From Kribbella jiaozuonensis (lineage in GTDB: Bacteria > Actinomycetota > Actinomycetes > Propionibacteriales > Kribbellaceae), in assembly GCF_005233875.1 (NCBI RefSeq), contig NZ_SZPZ01000001.1, forward strand, positions 930,001 to 994,000: a DNA stretch of 64,000 nucleotides. The letters run 5' to 3'. Positions 44,736-53,311 of the stretch are shown here, one piece after another. The notes under the pieces were generated by a model. That model saw nothing but the letters and a program-made list of their open reading frames with translations, did not search any database and was not told where the DNA came from. Position 1 is the first letter of the stretch. Every line of letters begins with the position of its first letter. The position numbers were made by a program, and so were the translations under genes.

Positions 44736-45508
44736 CCGAACGCCCGCACGAAGAAGATGACGGTCATCGCAATAGCTGTCGTGAGGACCAGCACACGCAG
44801 CACAGCCGGCGGTAGACGACGTACGACGTGGGCGCCGAGGTAGCCACCTATGACGGCACCGGCGAGCAAGGCGACCAGGTGGATCGGCTGGGACAATACG
44901 TTGGCGGCGAAGACGAAAACGACCGCCGCGGTGAGGTAAACAGCCGCGACCTGGATGACCCGCAGGGGATTCCCGCGTGCCGGGTCGAGCGAGGTCGTCG
45001 CGGTCCAGAACGCGAGCATCATCAGCCCGACCGCGCCGCCGAAGTACCCACCGTAGATCGACAGCAGGAACTGCCCGGCCAGGATCGCCGTCGGACCGGC
45101 CTGCCCGAGCCGCAGCGCCGCCGTCAGCCGCCGACCGAACGCGAGTACGACGGTCGCGAACGCCAGCAACCACGGCACCGCCGCGTCGAAAGATGCCGAT
45201 GGCAACAACAGGAGCAGGCCGGCGCCGATCGCGCCGCCGCAGACGCTGGCGAGCGTGAGCCGCGCCGGGGATGGATGCGTGAAGCCCTCGAACTCCCGGC
45301 GGTAGACCCACGCACTCGTCGCGTTGCCGGGGAGCAGCGCGACGGTCGTGGTCGCGTTCGCAGTGACCGGCGGCATGCCGGCCGCGACCAGCGCGGTGAG
45401 TGCCACGAAGCTCCCGCCCCCGCCGACGGCGTTCAACGCGCCGGCGGCGACACCGGCCAGAAGGATCAGCAGCACCCTTCGAGGATCAGCGCTGCAGCCG
45501 GCTTCCAC
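44732..45508 (-). CDS. TauE/SafE-family membrane transporter
   Basis: A 258-residue protein with about eight hydrophobic helices. Opening block LLILLAGVAAGALNAVGGGGSFVALTALVAAGMPPVTANATTTVALLPG is the TauE/SafE signature (GGGGSF and NATTTVALLPG), repeated in inverted form later as GGYFGGAVGLMML. Members export sulfite or sulfoacetate, or move other small anions; substrate here is unknown. GTG 45508 gives the longer N-terminus; GTG 45475 is possible. Divergent from the LysR gene, which may regulate it. Confidence 0.85.
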   Translation of the reverse strand: MEAGCSADPRRVLLILLAGVAAGALNAVGGGGSFVALTALVAAGMPPVTANATTTVALLPGNATSAWVYRREFEGFTHPSPARLTLASVCGGAIGAGLLLLLPSASFDAAVPWLLAFATVVLAFGRRLTAALRLGQAGPTAILAGQFLLSIYGGYFGGAVGLMMLAFWTATTSLDPARGNPLRVIQVAAVYLTAAVVFVFAANVLSQPIHLVALLAGAVIGGYLGAHVVRRLPPAVLRVLVLTTAIAMTVIFFVRAFG

Positions 45509-45527
45509 AATGCGCGATCTCCGTAGC

Positions 45528-45540
45528 CAGCCTCAGGCTG
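45528..45540. promoter_or_regulatory. Palindrome between divergent LysR and TauE/SafE genes
   Basis: CAGCCT-C-AGGCTG, a perfect 13-bp odd palindrome five bases upstream of the LysR -10 (TAGGCT, 45546-45551) and 20 bp from the transporter start. Placement fits a LysR autoregulatory site, though the classical T-N11-A form is not exact. Confidence 0.4.
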
Positions 45541-45557
45541 AGACGTAGGCTGATCCC

Positions 45558-46433
45558 ATGCGGTACGACCTCGACGATCTCCGGCTCTTCACGCATGTCG
45601 CGGCAGAGGGCTCGATCACCGCCGGCGCGCGGGTGATGCACCTCAGCCTGCCTTCGGCCAGCTCGCGGGTCAGAGCCCTCGAAGCGCAGGCCGGCGTACC
45701 GCTCCTGATCCGCGAGCGCCGCGGCGCCCGGCTCACTCCGGCCGGGGCCACGCTGGCCCGGCATGCCCGCGAGGTTCTCGCCGAGACGACCAGGTTGGAC
45801 AGCGCGGTCGCGTCGTACGCCGTCTCCCGGACCGCGCCGATCCGGCTGGTCGCGGGTGGTTCCGCGATGCACCAGCTCGTCCCGGTCGCCCTCGCCACGT
45901 TCCTCCGCGAGCATCCGGAGTACGACGTGAACGTCAGCGAGCGCCGTACCGTCCGCAGTGTCCGCCTGCTCGCGGCAGGGGAGGCCGACTTGGGCGTGAT
46001 CCTCGACGACGAGCCGACCTCACTGCGGACCGAACCCCTCGCCGACGACTCGCTGGTCGTCATCGGCCAGGCCGGTGGCACGCTCGCCGGCCGCACCTCG
46101 ATCGCGTACGCCGAAGTCGCCGAGCATCCGCTCGTCGGTCTCGACCGCAACTCCCCGCTCACGCAATGGATGGACGACCGCCTCGGCCCGCATGCCCCGG
46201 CCCCGCGCTACCGCACCGTCGTACCGACTCTGCACACGCTGATCACCCTCGCGACCGCAGGCGCCGGCCTGGCGATCGTCCCGCGCCGGGCCGTCGACGC
46301 GATCGCCGTGCTGGACATCTGCCCGCTGCAGGACGCGTGGTCGACCCGCGCGCACCTCCTCTGCTACGCCGCGAACGCGCCCGAGTCCGCCCACCTGCTC
46401 GCCGGCCACCTGCACGCGGCGGCGAACGCCTAG
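45558..46433 (+). CDS. LysR-family transcriptional regulator
   Basis: A 291-residue regulator. N-terminal HTH: LRLFTHVAAEGSITAGARVMHLSLPSASSRVRALEAQAGVPLLIRERRGARLTPAGATLARHA, followed by a periplasmic-binding-protein-like effector domain (IRLVAGGSAMHQLVPVALATFLREHPEYDVNV). TAGGCT lies exactly six bases before the ATG, so the transcript is probably leaderless. Divergent from the TauE/SafE gene; LysR regulators usually control the divergent neighbour. Its last four bases overlap the convergent TetR gene. Confidence 0.92.
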   Translation: MRYDLDDLRLFTHVAAEGSITAGARVMHLSLPSASSRVRALEAQAGVPLLIRERRGARLTPAGATLARHAREVLAETTRLDSAVASYAVSRTAPIRLVAGGSAMHQLVPVALATFLREHPEYDVNVSERRTVRSVRLLAAGEADLGVILDDEPTSLRTEPLADDSLVVIGQAGGTLAGRTSIAYAEVAEHPLVGLDRNSPLTQWMDDRLGPHAPAPRYRTVVPTLHTLITLATAGAGLAIVPRRAVDAIAVLDICPLQDAWSTRAHLLCYAANAPESAHLLAGHLHAAANA

Positions 46434-47125
46434 CTCTGCTTCTGGATGCCGTCGATCAGGTAGCTCAAGCCGAGGTCGAAGATCTCGGCCGCCGTCCGAT
46501 GGGGTGCGTCGTGGACCCATTCCTCGAGTGCCGGGTAGTTGCCGCTAGCAAACATTCGCTTGATGTACGGCGCGGTCGCGTGCTGCCACTGATGCTTGTC
46601 GAGACCGGATCCGCGTTCGGCCCGGCGCTCGGTGACCTCCTTGCGGACGGCGCCGACCAGGTAGACGCTCAGCGCGTCGAGAGCGCCCGACATCTGGTCG
46701 AGGTCGAGCCCGGTGGCGCGGAGTGCGGTCAGCGACGCCTCGGTGTGTGCGAGCGTGGCCGGTCCGAAGCGCGGCCGGCCGCCCATCAGGTCGGCGAACC
46801 ACTCGTGCCGCAGGGCAACCTCGCGGATCCCGGTCGCGATGGACCGCAGTACGTCGCCCCAGGTCGAACCGGTCGGCGCCGGGATCTCGCCGTACACGGT
46901 GTCCACCATCAGCTCGAGCAGCTCGTCCTTGGTGTCGACGTACCGGTAGAGGCGCATCGGGCCGGCGTCGAGCGCGCCGGCGACCTTGCGCAGCGACACC
47001 GCATCCAGCCCGTCGACGTCGGCGAGGTCGATCGCGGCTCGGACGATGCGCTCCCGGCTGAGCGGACTCAGCCGGCGCCGCTCGGTCGGTTCGGGCCGCT
47101 CCCAGATCAGGGGACTGTCTGTCAC
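46430..47125 (-). CDS. TetR-family repressor
   Basis: About 231 residues. HTH near residues 30-65: RERIVRAAIDLADVDGLDAVSLRKVAGALDAGPMRLYRYVDTKDELLELMVD, then a TetR_C domain with STWGDVLRSIATGIREVALRHEWFADLMGGRP, the pattern seen in regulators of drug-modifying or efflux genes. GTG 47125 is preferred because TATCGT lies seven bases before it; GTG 47131 is two codons earlier. Divergent from the flavin monooxygenase, with a 34-bp inverted-repeat operator between. The ligand-binding pocket cannot be interpreted. Confidence 0.9.
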   Translation of the reverse strand: MTDSPLIWERPEPTERRRLSPLSRERIVRAAIDLADVDGLDAVSLRKVAGALDAGPMRLYRYVDTKDELLELMVDTVYGEIPAPTGSTWGDVLRSIATGIREVALRHEWFADLMGGRPRFGPATLAHTEASLTALRATGLDLDQMSGALDALSVYLVGAVRKEVTERRAERGSGLDKHQWQHATAPYIKRMFASGNYPALEEWVHDAPHRTAAEIFDLGLSYLIDGIQKQS

Positions 47126-47150
47126 GGTCACGACGATACACCTGCTTCGT

Positions 47151-47184
47151 TCGATACAGTGTATAAATCAATACACTGTATCGA
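47151..47184. promoter_or_regulatory. TetR operator: 14-bp inverted repeat
   Basis: Perfect arms TCGATACAGTGTAT (47151-47164) and its complement (47171-47184) separated by AAATCA. The right arm overlaps the likely -10 of the monooxygenase gene (TACACT, 47172-47177). A further half-site CGATACA lies at 47133-47139 beside the TetR start. A strong candidate for repression of both divergent genes. Confidence 0.75.
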
Positions 47185-47196
47185 GAGGAGCGGATC

Positions 47197-48273
47197 ATGA
47201 TCGCGATCATCGGCGGCGGCCCGGGCGGCCTCACGCTCGCGCGAATCCTGCACGTCCACGGCATCGCCTCCGTCGTGTTCGAGCGCGACGCGTCCGGCGC
47301 CGCTCGCAGCCAGGGCAGCATGCTCGACCTGCACACCGACACCGGTCAGGCCGCCCTGCAGACGGCCGGTCTCGAGCGGGAGTTCCTCGCGGCCGCCCGC
47401 GGCGAAGGGCAGGACCACCGCATCCTGGACCACACCGGCACGATGCTGCTCCAGGAGGACACCCCGGACGACGCGCCGATGCTGCGCCCGGAGATCGACC
47501 GCGCAGACCTGCGGGACATCCTGCTGAGCTCGCTCCCCGCGCAGACGGTCCGCTGGGGGAGCGCCTTCACCCACGCGGAACCGCACGAGGGCGGATATCT
47601 GCTGCACTTCGCCGACGGCAGTACGGCGACGTGCGACCTCCTCGTCGGCGCGGACGGCGCGAATTCCCGGGTCCGTCCGCTGCTCACCGACGTCGAGCCG
47701 ACGTACTCCGGCAAGGTCGTGGTGCAGAGCTCGATCCACGACGCCGATCGAACCCAGCCCGAGCTGGCCGAGATGGTTGGCCGCGGCAACTACTGGGTGT
47801 TCGGCCCGGACCGGCTGCTGGGCGCGCAACGCAACGGCAACGGCGTGGTCCAGGTGAGCATCTCGATCCAGGCTCCGCTCGACCTGGACCCCGCGGAGGC
47901 GATCGACCTTCCGGACGGATGGGCTCCGCAGTTCCGGCGCCTGCTGGCCGCCTGCGACGAGCCGTTCGTCGTACGTCCGGCGTACCTGCTGCCGATCGGC
48001 ATGACCTGGCCGCGCCGATCGGGTCTCACCCTGCTCGGGGACGCCGCGCACTTGATGCCGTCGCACGGTGAAGGCGCGAACCAGGCCATGCGCGACGCCG
48101 CCGAGCTCGCGCAGGCGATCGCCGCGCATCCAGCCGACCTGGACGCCGCCCTCGAGCAGTACGAGCCGGCCATGTTCGCGCGCACCAGCAAGGTCGCGCG
48201 GATGTCGGCCGAGATCGCGGAGATGATGACCGGGCCTGATGCCGCCCAGAAGGTCCTTGCGTTCTTCGGCTAG
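47197..48273 (+). CDS. FAD-dependent monooxygenase (TetX/aromatic hydroxylase-like)
   Basis: A 358-residue flavoprotein. FAD fold MIAIIGGGPGGLTLARILHVHGI with the acidic ribose site FERD, the RADLRDILL segment, LLVGADGANSRVRP (second FAD motif DG) and LTLLGDAAHLMPSHGEGANQAMRDAAEL (GD motif). The layout is that of class A monooxygenases, closest in feel to TetX-type enzymes with VLFERDASGAARSQGSMLDLH. It may hydroxylate an aromatic compound or antibiotic. ATG has GAGAGGAG upstream. Expression should be controlled by the TetR protein encoded divergently. Confidence 0.9.
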   Translation: MIAIIGGGPGGLTLARILHVHGIASVVFERDASGAARSQGSMLDLHTDTGQAALQTAGLEREFLAAARGEGQDHRILDHTGTMLLQEDTPDDAPMLRPEIDRADLRDILLSSLPAQTVRWGSAFTHAEPHEGGYLLHFADGSTATCDLLVGADGANSRVRPLLTDVEPTYSGKVVVQSSIHDADRTQPELAEMVGRGNYWVFGPDRLLGAQRNGNGVVQVSISIQAPLDLDPAEAIDLPDGWAPQFRRLLAACDEPFVVRPAYLLPIGMTWPRRSGLTLLGDAAHLMPSHGEGANQAMRDAAELAQAIAAHPADLDAALEQYEPAMFARTSKVARMSAEIAEMMTGPDAAQKVLAFFG

Positions 48274-48282
48274 CGTGCGGGT

Positions 48283-48654
48283 ATGGACGAGGTCGGCATT
48301 CCGCTGCAGGCGTTCGGCGCGTTGCTGCACAGCCAGAACATCGGCATGGTGTGCCGGGCGTTGAACATGTACCAAGTAGCCGCGGCGTACACGCAGGTCA
48401 GCGGCGGAAACCCGCTCGAACCGATGGCCGACGAGGTACGAGGTGTCGCGCGCGAGATCCTGTCCCGGCCGCCGGCCGAGGACGAGGAGATGCGCGCAGG
48501 CTTCGATCACATCTCCGCGCTGAACGTGCTGAGCGTCCTCGCTCAGCCTGCGGACGCCGAGCTGATCACAGCAGTGCTCGAGAACACGACGAACGAGGAG
48601 ATTCGCGCGGTGGCGAAGCTGGCGGCCGCCACAGCTCGCACCCAGCCGGGATAG
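48283..48654 (+). CDS. Hypothetical 123-residue alpha-helical protein
   Basis: A soluble, helix-rich protein (MDEVGIPLQAFGALLHSQNIGMVCRALNMYQVAAAYTQVSGGNPLEPMADEVRGVAREIL). No motif recognised; the C-terminal half has a repeat-like rhythm (LNVLSVLAQPADAELITAVLENTTNEEIRAVAKLAAATA) reminiscent of helical repeats. TAGCGT at 48271-48276, including the previous stop codon, lies six bases before the ATG, supporting its own leaderless message. It sits between the monooxygenase and pepN with short gaps. Confidence 0.65.
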   Translation: MDEVGIPLQAFGALLHSQNIGMVCRALNMYQVAAAYTQVSGGNPLEPMADEVRGVAREILSRPPAEDEEMRAGFDHISALNVLSVLAQPADAELITAVLENTTNEEIRAVAKLAAATARTQPG

Positions 48655-48664
48655 CGTGCTCTGC

Positions 48665-51100
48665 ATGCGCGCGCTGACTGTAGAAGAGGCCCGGCAACGG
48701 GCGGCGGACCTGGACCTGCGGTCGTACGAGGTCGCCTTCGACCTCACCGGCTCGGGTGACACCTTCGTCACGACCAGCCGGATCCGCTTCGGGGCCACGA
48801 GCAGCACGAGTTGGGTCGACGTGAAGCCCGAGCGGCTGATCAGCGTCGTACTCAATGGTCAGGCGCTCGATGTCGGTGCGCTCGACGGCGGCCGCTTCCC
48901 GCTCAGCGGGCTGACGGCCGAGAACGAGCTGGTCGTGACCGCCGAGCTGAAGTACTCCGCCGACGGCGAGGGCATGGTGCGATCCGTCGACCCCGCCGAC
49001 GGACGCGTCTACACGTACGGCATGTCGTCGCTGGAGTCCGCCCCGCGGTACTTCCCCTGCTTCGACCAGCCTGACCTCAAAGCGCCGTACACGATGACGG
49101 TGAAGTGCCCCGAGGACTGGGTTGTCCTGGGCAACGGCGCCGCGACGCAGACCGCGCCAGGGGAGTGGATGCTCGCCGAGACCAAGCCGCTCTCGACGTA
49201 CTTCGTCACGCTCGTCGCCGGCCCGTACCACCTGATCCGCAGCGAGTACGACGGGATCCCGCTCGGTCTCGCCTGCCGGCAGTCGCTGCAGGAGCACCTG
49301 GAACGCGACGCCGAGGACCTGTTCCGGACGACCCGCGACGCGTTCGACGAGTACCACCGGATGTTCCGGCAGCGGTACCCGTTCGGCGAGTACTGGCAGG
49401 CGTTCGTGCCGGACTTCAACCTCGGCGCGATGGAGAACCCGGGCTGCGTGACGTTCACCGACACGCTGGTGTACCGCGGGCAGGCGACCGAGGCCGAGCG
49501 CAGCACCCGCGCCCGGATCGTCGTGCACGAGATGGCGCACATGTGGTTCGGCGATCTGGTCACGATGAAGTGGTGGAACGACATGTGGCTGAACGAGTCG
49601 TTCGCCGAATACATGGCGCATCGGGTGTCCGAGGACGCGACTTCGTACGGCGGTAACTGGACGGATTTCGCATTCGTGCGGAAGTGGTGGGGGCTACAGA
49701 CGGATCAGAGCAGTTCGACGCATCCGGTCGCGCCGGACAGTCTCAAGGACGCTCGGCAGTCGCTTGACGACTTCGACGGGATCTCATACGCCAAGGGCGC
49801 GGCGGTGCTGAAGCAGTTGGCGAAGTACCTGGGGGACGACGTGTTTCTCAAGGGCGTCAATGCGCATCTCGAGGCGCACGAGTACGGGAACGCCGATCTG
49901 CAGGAGTTCATCGAGAAGCTGACCGAGGCCGGCGCCCGGGACCTGGATGCGTGGTCGGACCAATGGTTGCGTACGTCGGGCTTGGACACGCTCTCGGTCG
50001 AGCGGACCAGCTCAGGCGTCATCGTGCATCGGAAGAGCCCGGACGAATCGCGCCGGCTGCACAAGCTGAGCGTGGGTGGGTATGCCGAGGACGGATCGGC
50101 AACCCTGACAGACGTGGTGCTGACCGAGGATTCGGAAGAAGTTGCGATGGGCAACGAAGCGGTCGTGGTGCCGGATGCCAACGACGACACTTGGGCGAAG
50201 ATCCGGCTGGATGCGGCGAGCCTGGCGAATCTGACCGAGGTGTTGCCGAGGATCGCGGACAGCACGACCCGCGCGGTGGTGTGGAACTCGGTGCGGGACT
50301 CGGTGGCGGATGCTGAGCTGGATCCTCGACGGGCGCTGGAGCTGTTCGTTGCCGCGCTCCCGCACGAGGACAGCGACATCGCGGTCGGCTCGCTGGCGCA
50401 GTGGCTCGAGGGGCGGGTGCTCGGCCGCTACCTCGACTACGACCAGGCCCGCGGACCGGTCGCCGACGCGCTCGGCAGCAAGCTCGCGACCACAGCCCCG
50501 GGCAGCAGTCTGCAGTTGATCACTGCGAGGACCTTCGTCGCGACGACGAACGATGCCGCCCTGCTCACCGCCTGGCTGACCGGTGACGCTCCCGAGGGGC
50601 TGGAGATCGACGCGGATCTGCGGTGGTCGATCGTCTTTCGGCTCGTGCTGCTCGGTGCGTTCGGCGCGAGCGAGATCGACGCCGAGCTCGCTCGGGACAA
50701 GTCCACCGAGGGCGTGACGCAGGCGGCCCGCTGCCGTGCGGCTCTGCCCGACGGCAAGGAAGCCGCCTGGACCCGGATCATGACCGACCCGGCGATCGGC
50801 GTACAGGAACTGCTCGCCACGGCGGAAGGGTTCTGGCATCCGTCCCAGAACGCGATCACCGCGCCGTACGCCCGGCGGTTCTTCACCGACATCCCGCGGA
50901 CCGCGGAGATCCGGGCCGGCATGGTGGTCGGGCTGACGGCGACCCGGATGGCCCCGAAGTACGCGATCGACGAGGAGCTGATCGCGCCGGCCGAGGCGCT
51001 GATCGCGGACGAGAGCGTGGTCTCGGGTATCCGCCGGCAGACCGCGAACTTCCTCGACGACCTGCGCCGGGCGATCGCGGTACGCCGGACCTTCGGCTAA
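48665..51100 (+). CDS. pepN: Aminopeptidase N (M1 family)
   Basis: An 811-residue cytoplasmic zinc aminopeptidase. M1 motifs: LGAMENPGCVTF (the GAMEN exopeptidase site), VVHEMAHMWFGDLVTMKWWNDMWLNESFAEYM (HExxH with the downstream Glu zinc ligand), and SYAKGAAVLKQLAKYLG. The C-terminal ERAP1-like helical domain (about 250 residues) is complete. Removes N-terminal residues from peptides in protein turnover. ATG 48665 rather than GTG 48656: TAGCGT (48652-48657) lies seven bases before it. Convergent with the ECF gene, four-base overlap. Confidence 0.95.
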   Translation: MRALTVEEARQRAADLDLRSYEVAFDLTGSGDTFVTTSRIRFGATSSTSWVDVKPERLISVVLNGQALDVGALDGGRFPLSGLTAENELVVTAELKYSADGEGMVRSVDPADGRVYTYGMSSLESAPRYFPCFDQPDLKAPYTMTVKCPEDWVVLGNGAATQTAPGEWMLAETKPLSTYFVTLVAGPYHLIRSEYDGIPLGLACRQSLQEHLERDAEDLFRTTRDAFDEYHRMFRQRYPFGEYWQAFVPDFNLGAMENPGCVTFTDTLVYRGQATEAERSTRARIVVHEMAHMWFGDLVTMKWWNDMWLNESFAEYMAHRVSEDATSYGGNWTDFAFVRKWWGLQTDQSSSTHPVAPDSLKDARQSLDDFDGISYAKGAAVLKQLAKYLGDDVFLKGVNAHLEAHEYGNADLQEFIEKLTEAGARDLDAWSDQWLRTSGLDTLSVERTSSGVIVHRKSPDESRRLHKLSVGGYAEDGSATLTDVVLTEDSEEVAMGNEAVVVPDANDDTWAKIRLDAASLANLTEVLPRIADSTTRAVVWNSVRDSVADAELDPRRALELFVAALPHEDSDIAVGSLAQWLEGRVLGRYLDYDQARGPVADALGSKLATTAPGSSLQLITARTFVATTNDAALLTAWLTGDAPEGLEIDADLRWSIVFRLVLLGAFGASEIDAELARDKSTEGVTQAARCRAALPDGKEAAWTRIMTDPAIGVQELLATAEGFWHPSQNAITAPYARRFFTDIPRTAEIRAGMVVGLTATRMAPKYAIDEELIAPAEALIADESVVSGIRRQTANFLDDLRRAIAVRRTFG

Positions 51101-51636
51101 CGGACGGTGAGACGTTCCGCGACGGCCTTGCGGGCCTGGTGGATCCGGGCCTTCACGGTCCCGAGCGGTACGTCGAGCTCGTCGGCGATCTCGGCGTACG
51201 ACAGCGCGCCGAGATCGCGCAGGACCAGCGGCTGGACCAGCTGCGGGTGGCTGGACTCGAGCGCCTCGAGGGCCTCCAGCAGGTCGAGGCGGGAGCCGGC
51301 GATCACCGATGTAGTGCGCGGGTCGACGGACTCCGGCAGCACCTCGGCGGACTGCTCGACCGAGCGGCGCTTCAGCGACCGATAGGTCTGGCGGGCCTGG
51401 TTGGTGGCCACGATCGTCACCCAGCCCGCGAAGCTGCCGGTGCCCTTGAACGTGTGCACCTTGTTGGCGACCTGCAGCAGGGTGTCCTGGACCGCCTCCT
51501 CGGCGTCCTCGCGGTAGGGCAGGAACTTCGCCACCCGCCGCTGCACCTGCGGCCGGATCGCCTGCAGGAGTCGTGGAAGTACTGTCTGGTCACCCCCGGC
51601 TGCGCGGGCTGCCAGCTCTTCCAGCTCCTCGTTCAT
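51097..51636 (-). CDS. ECF-type RNA polymerase sigma factor
   Basis: A 179-residue ECF sigma factor. Region 2: LPRLLQAIRPQVQRRVAKFLPYREDAEEAVQDTLLQVANKVHTFKGTGSFAGWVTIVATNQARQTYRSLKRR; region 4: LVQPLVLRDLGALSYAEIADELDVPLGTVKARIHQARKAVAERL. ATG 51636 is chosen for its GGGGGA ribosome site. No anti-sigma gene is nearby; instead a Ser/Thr kinase gene starts 47 bp away in the opposite direction. Several ECF groups are controlled by phosphorylation rather than anti-sigma factors, so this pairing is suggestive. Confidence 0.92.
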   Translation of the reverse strand: MNEELEELAARAAGGDQTVLPRLLQAIRPQVQRRVAKFLPYREDAEEAVQDTLLQVANKVHTFKGTGSFAGWVTIVATNQARQTYRSLKRRSVEQSAEVLPESVDPRTTSVIAGSRLDLLEALEALESSHPQLVQPLVLRDLGALSYAEIADELDVPLGTVKARIHQARKAVAERLTVR

Positions 51637-51683
51637 CGTCCCCCAGTCACTGTTGAGCTCACCTGTGGTCGACAATAGCCGGG

Positions 51684-52694
51684 ATGGATGTCATCGGGCG
51701 GTACCGGTTGCAGGACAAAATCGGCGCAGGTGCGTTCGCGACCGTCTGGCGGGGGTACGACGACGACCTGGATGTCGACGTCGCCGTCAAGGTCCTCGCG
51801 GACAACTGGGCGTCGCGCGCCGACGTGCGCGAACGGTTCCTGTCCGAGGCACGCCTGATGCGCCGGATCGCCAGCGACCGGGTGGTCCGGGTCTTCGACC
51901 TGGGCAAACTCGACGACGGCCGGCCGTACTTCGTGATGGACTACATCGGCGGCGGCACGCTCGGCGACGTACTCCGGCAGGGCCCGGTCGACGCGGTGGA
52001 CGCGCTGTGGTGGGGCGCGGATCTGGCCCGGGCTGTGGCCGCACTGCACGGCGAGGGCGTCGTACACCGCGACGTCACCCCGGCGAACCTGCTGCTGCGA
52101 CCGGGTGACGAGTCCGGCGGCGGCACCCATCGGATCGTGCTCGCCGACCTGGGCCTGGCGAAACGCGCCGCGGAGGCGTCCGGGCTCACGCAGGCCGTCG
52201 GTACGCCGTCGTACATGGCGCCCGAGCAGGGCCGCGGCGACGGCGGATTCGACGAGCGGGCCGATATCTACGCGGTCGGCGCGGTCACGTACGCGCTGCT
52301 CACCGGGCACCCGCCGTACGTCGCTGGCTCGATCGGCGAGGTGCTGAACCGCGACCCGGACCTGGCGCCGCCGAGCCTGCGCTCGGTGCTGCACGACTCG
52401 GTCGGACCGCTCGACGACATCTTCGGGCGGGCCCTGGCCTATCGGGTGGTGGACCGCTGGGAGCGCGCGGACACGCTGGCCGAGCGGCTCGAGGCCGAGG
52501 CGTACCGGCTCGAGCAGGAGGCGCCGCTGCGCGCCGAGGAGCGGACCGCGATCACCGACGAGGACCTGGACACCACCGTCGCGACCGACCCACCGGTCCG
52601 GCGACGTCGCCGGACGCGGATGTGGTTCCTGCTGGCGCTGCCCTTCGTCTTCGTGGCAGCCGGCGTCGGCGGCTGGTTCCTCTTCGGCCGGTGA
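51684..52694 (+). CDS. Membrane-anchored Ser/Thr protein kinase
   Basis: A 336-residue kinase. Gly-loop IGAGAFATVWRG, catalytic Lys36 in VAVKVL, HRDVTPANLL (Asp130, Asn135; the usual Lys after HRD-x is Thr), DLGLAK in place of DFG (Asp155), and MAPEQG. The kinase domain takes up about 260 residues; a linker leads to one helix at the very C-terminus (MWFLLALPFVFVAAGVGGWFLF) with only two or so residues beyond. So it has no extracellular sensor, unlike PknB-type kinases. GACAAT lies seven bases before the ATG. Divergent from the ECF sigma gene. Confidence 0.9.
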   Translation: MDVIGRYRLQDKIGAGAFATVWRGYDDDLDVDVAVKVLADNWASRADVRERFLSEARLMRRIASDRVVRVFDLGKLDDGRPYFVMDYIGGGTLGDVLRQGPVDAVDALWWGADLARAVAALHGEGVVHRDVTPANLLLRPGDESGGGTHRIVLADLGLAKRAAEASGLTQAVGTPSYMAPEQGRGDGGFDERADIYAVGAVTYALLTGHPPYVAGSIGEVLNRDPDLAPPSLRSVLHDSVGPLDDIFGRALAYRVVDRWERADTLAERLEAEAYRLEQEAPLRAEERTAITDEDLDTTVATDPPVRRRRRTRMWFLLALPFVFVAAGVGGWFLFGR

Positions 52695-52711
52695 TTTCTT
52701 AGAGTAGTCAC

Positions 52712-53311
52712 GTGACTACTTTCTGCAGTCTCGTGGTGACACTTGCCCTTCTCACGCCGGCCCCTGCCCAGCCGGTTGCCAGCTATGCCTGCCGCGCCAA
52801 CACCAAGTTCGGCCAGCACACCCTGTCGCTGCACCAAGCCGTGAACGCGACCGCGCCGGCAACCGTCCGGCCGAACACCCGCTTTACCGTCGCCGTCGAT
52901 CTCCAGCCGGGGACGCTGCCGACTGAGGTCAAGGGCTTCAAGCTCCAAGAGGTCCGCGACCTCGCCCTCCGCATCCCCGTCCCCGCCAACACGTCCTACG
53001 TCAGTGCAAAACTGTCCGGCGGCTCAGGCCTGAACTCGACCCCATCCGTTCAGCTGGACGGAAACACCGCGGTCGTCAAGGTCGCCGGTCCGATCTCGGG
53101 CGGCGCGAGCTACCAACTCCCGACCCTCAGCGTGCGACTGAAATCCGGCCGCAAAGGAACGACGATCCAGACCAAGCTCAAAGGCACCAGCTACGACGAT
53201 CCCGGCCTCACCCTGCAGGCGAAGATCAAGTGGAAGTTCCTCACCACGACCGCCCCGGTCGCCTGCTACCCGGACCCGAACCCCGCCTTGACCAGCACGA
53301 GGGTTCAGTAG
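52712..53311 (+). CDS. Secreted protein, possibly DUF6801-like
   Basis: A 199-residue exported protein. A short signal peptide (TTFCSLVVTLALLTPAPAQP) is followed by a beta-rich domain starting YACRANTKFGQHTLSLHQAVNATAPATVRPNTRFTVAVDLQPGTLPTEV and ending TAPVACYPDPNP, with Cys27 and the C-terminal Cys likely paired. The form recalls secreted actinobacterial DUF6801-type domains, but I am unsure. TAGAGT lies six bases before the GTG start, a clean leaderless pattern. It follows the kinase gene by 17 bases. Confidence 0.7.
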   Translation: MTTFCSLVVTLALLTPAPAQPVASYACRANTKFGQHTLSLHQAVNATAPATVRPNTRFTVAVDLQPGTLPTEVKGFKLQEVRDLALRIPVPANTSYVSAKLSGGSGLNSTPSVQLDGNTAVVKVAGPISGGASYQLPTLSVRLKSGRKGTTIQTKLKGTSYDDPGLTLQAKIKWKFLTTTAPVACYPDPNPALTSTRVQ

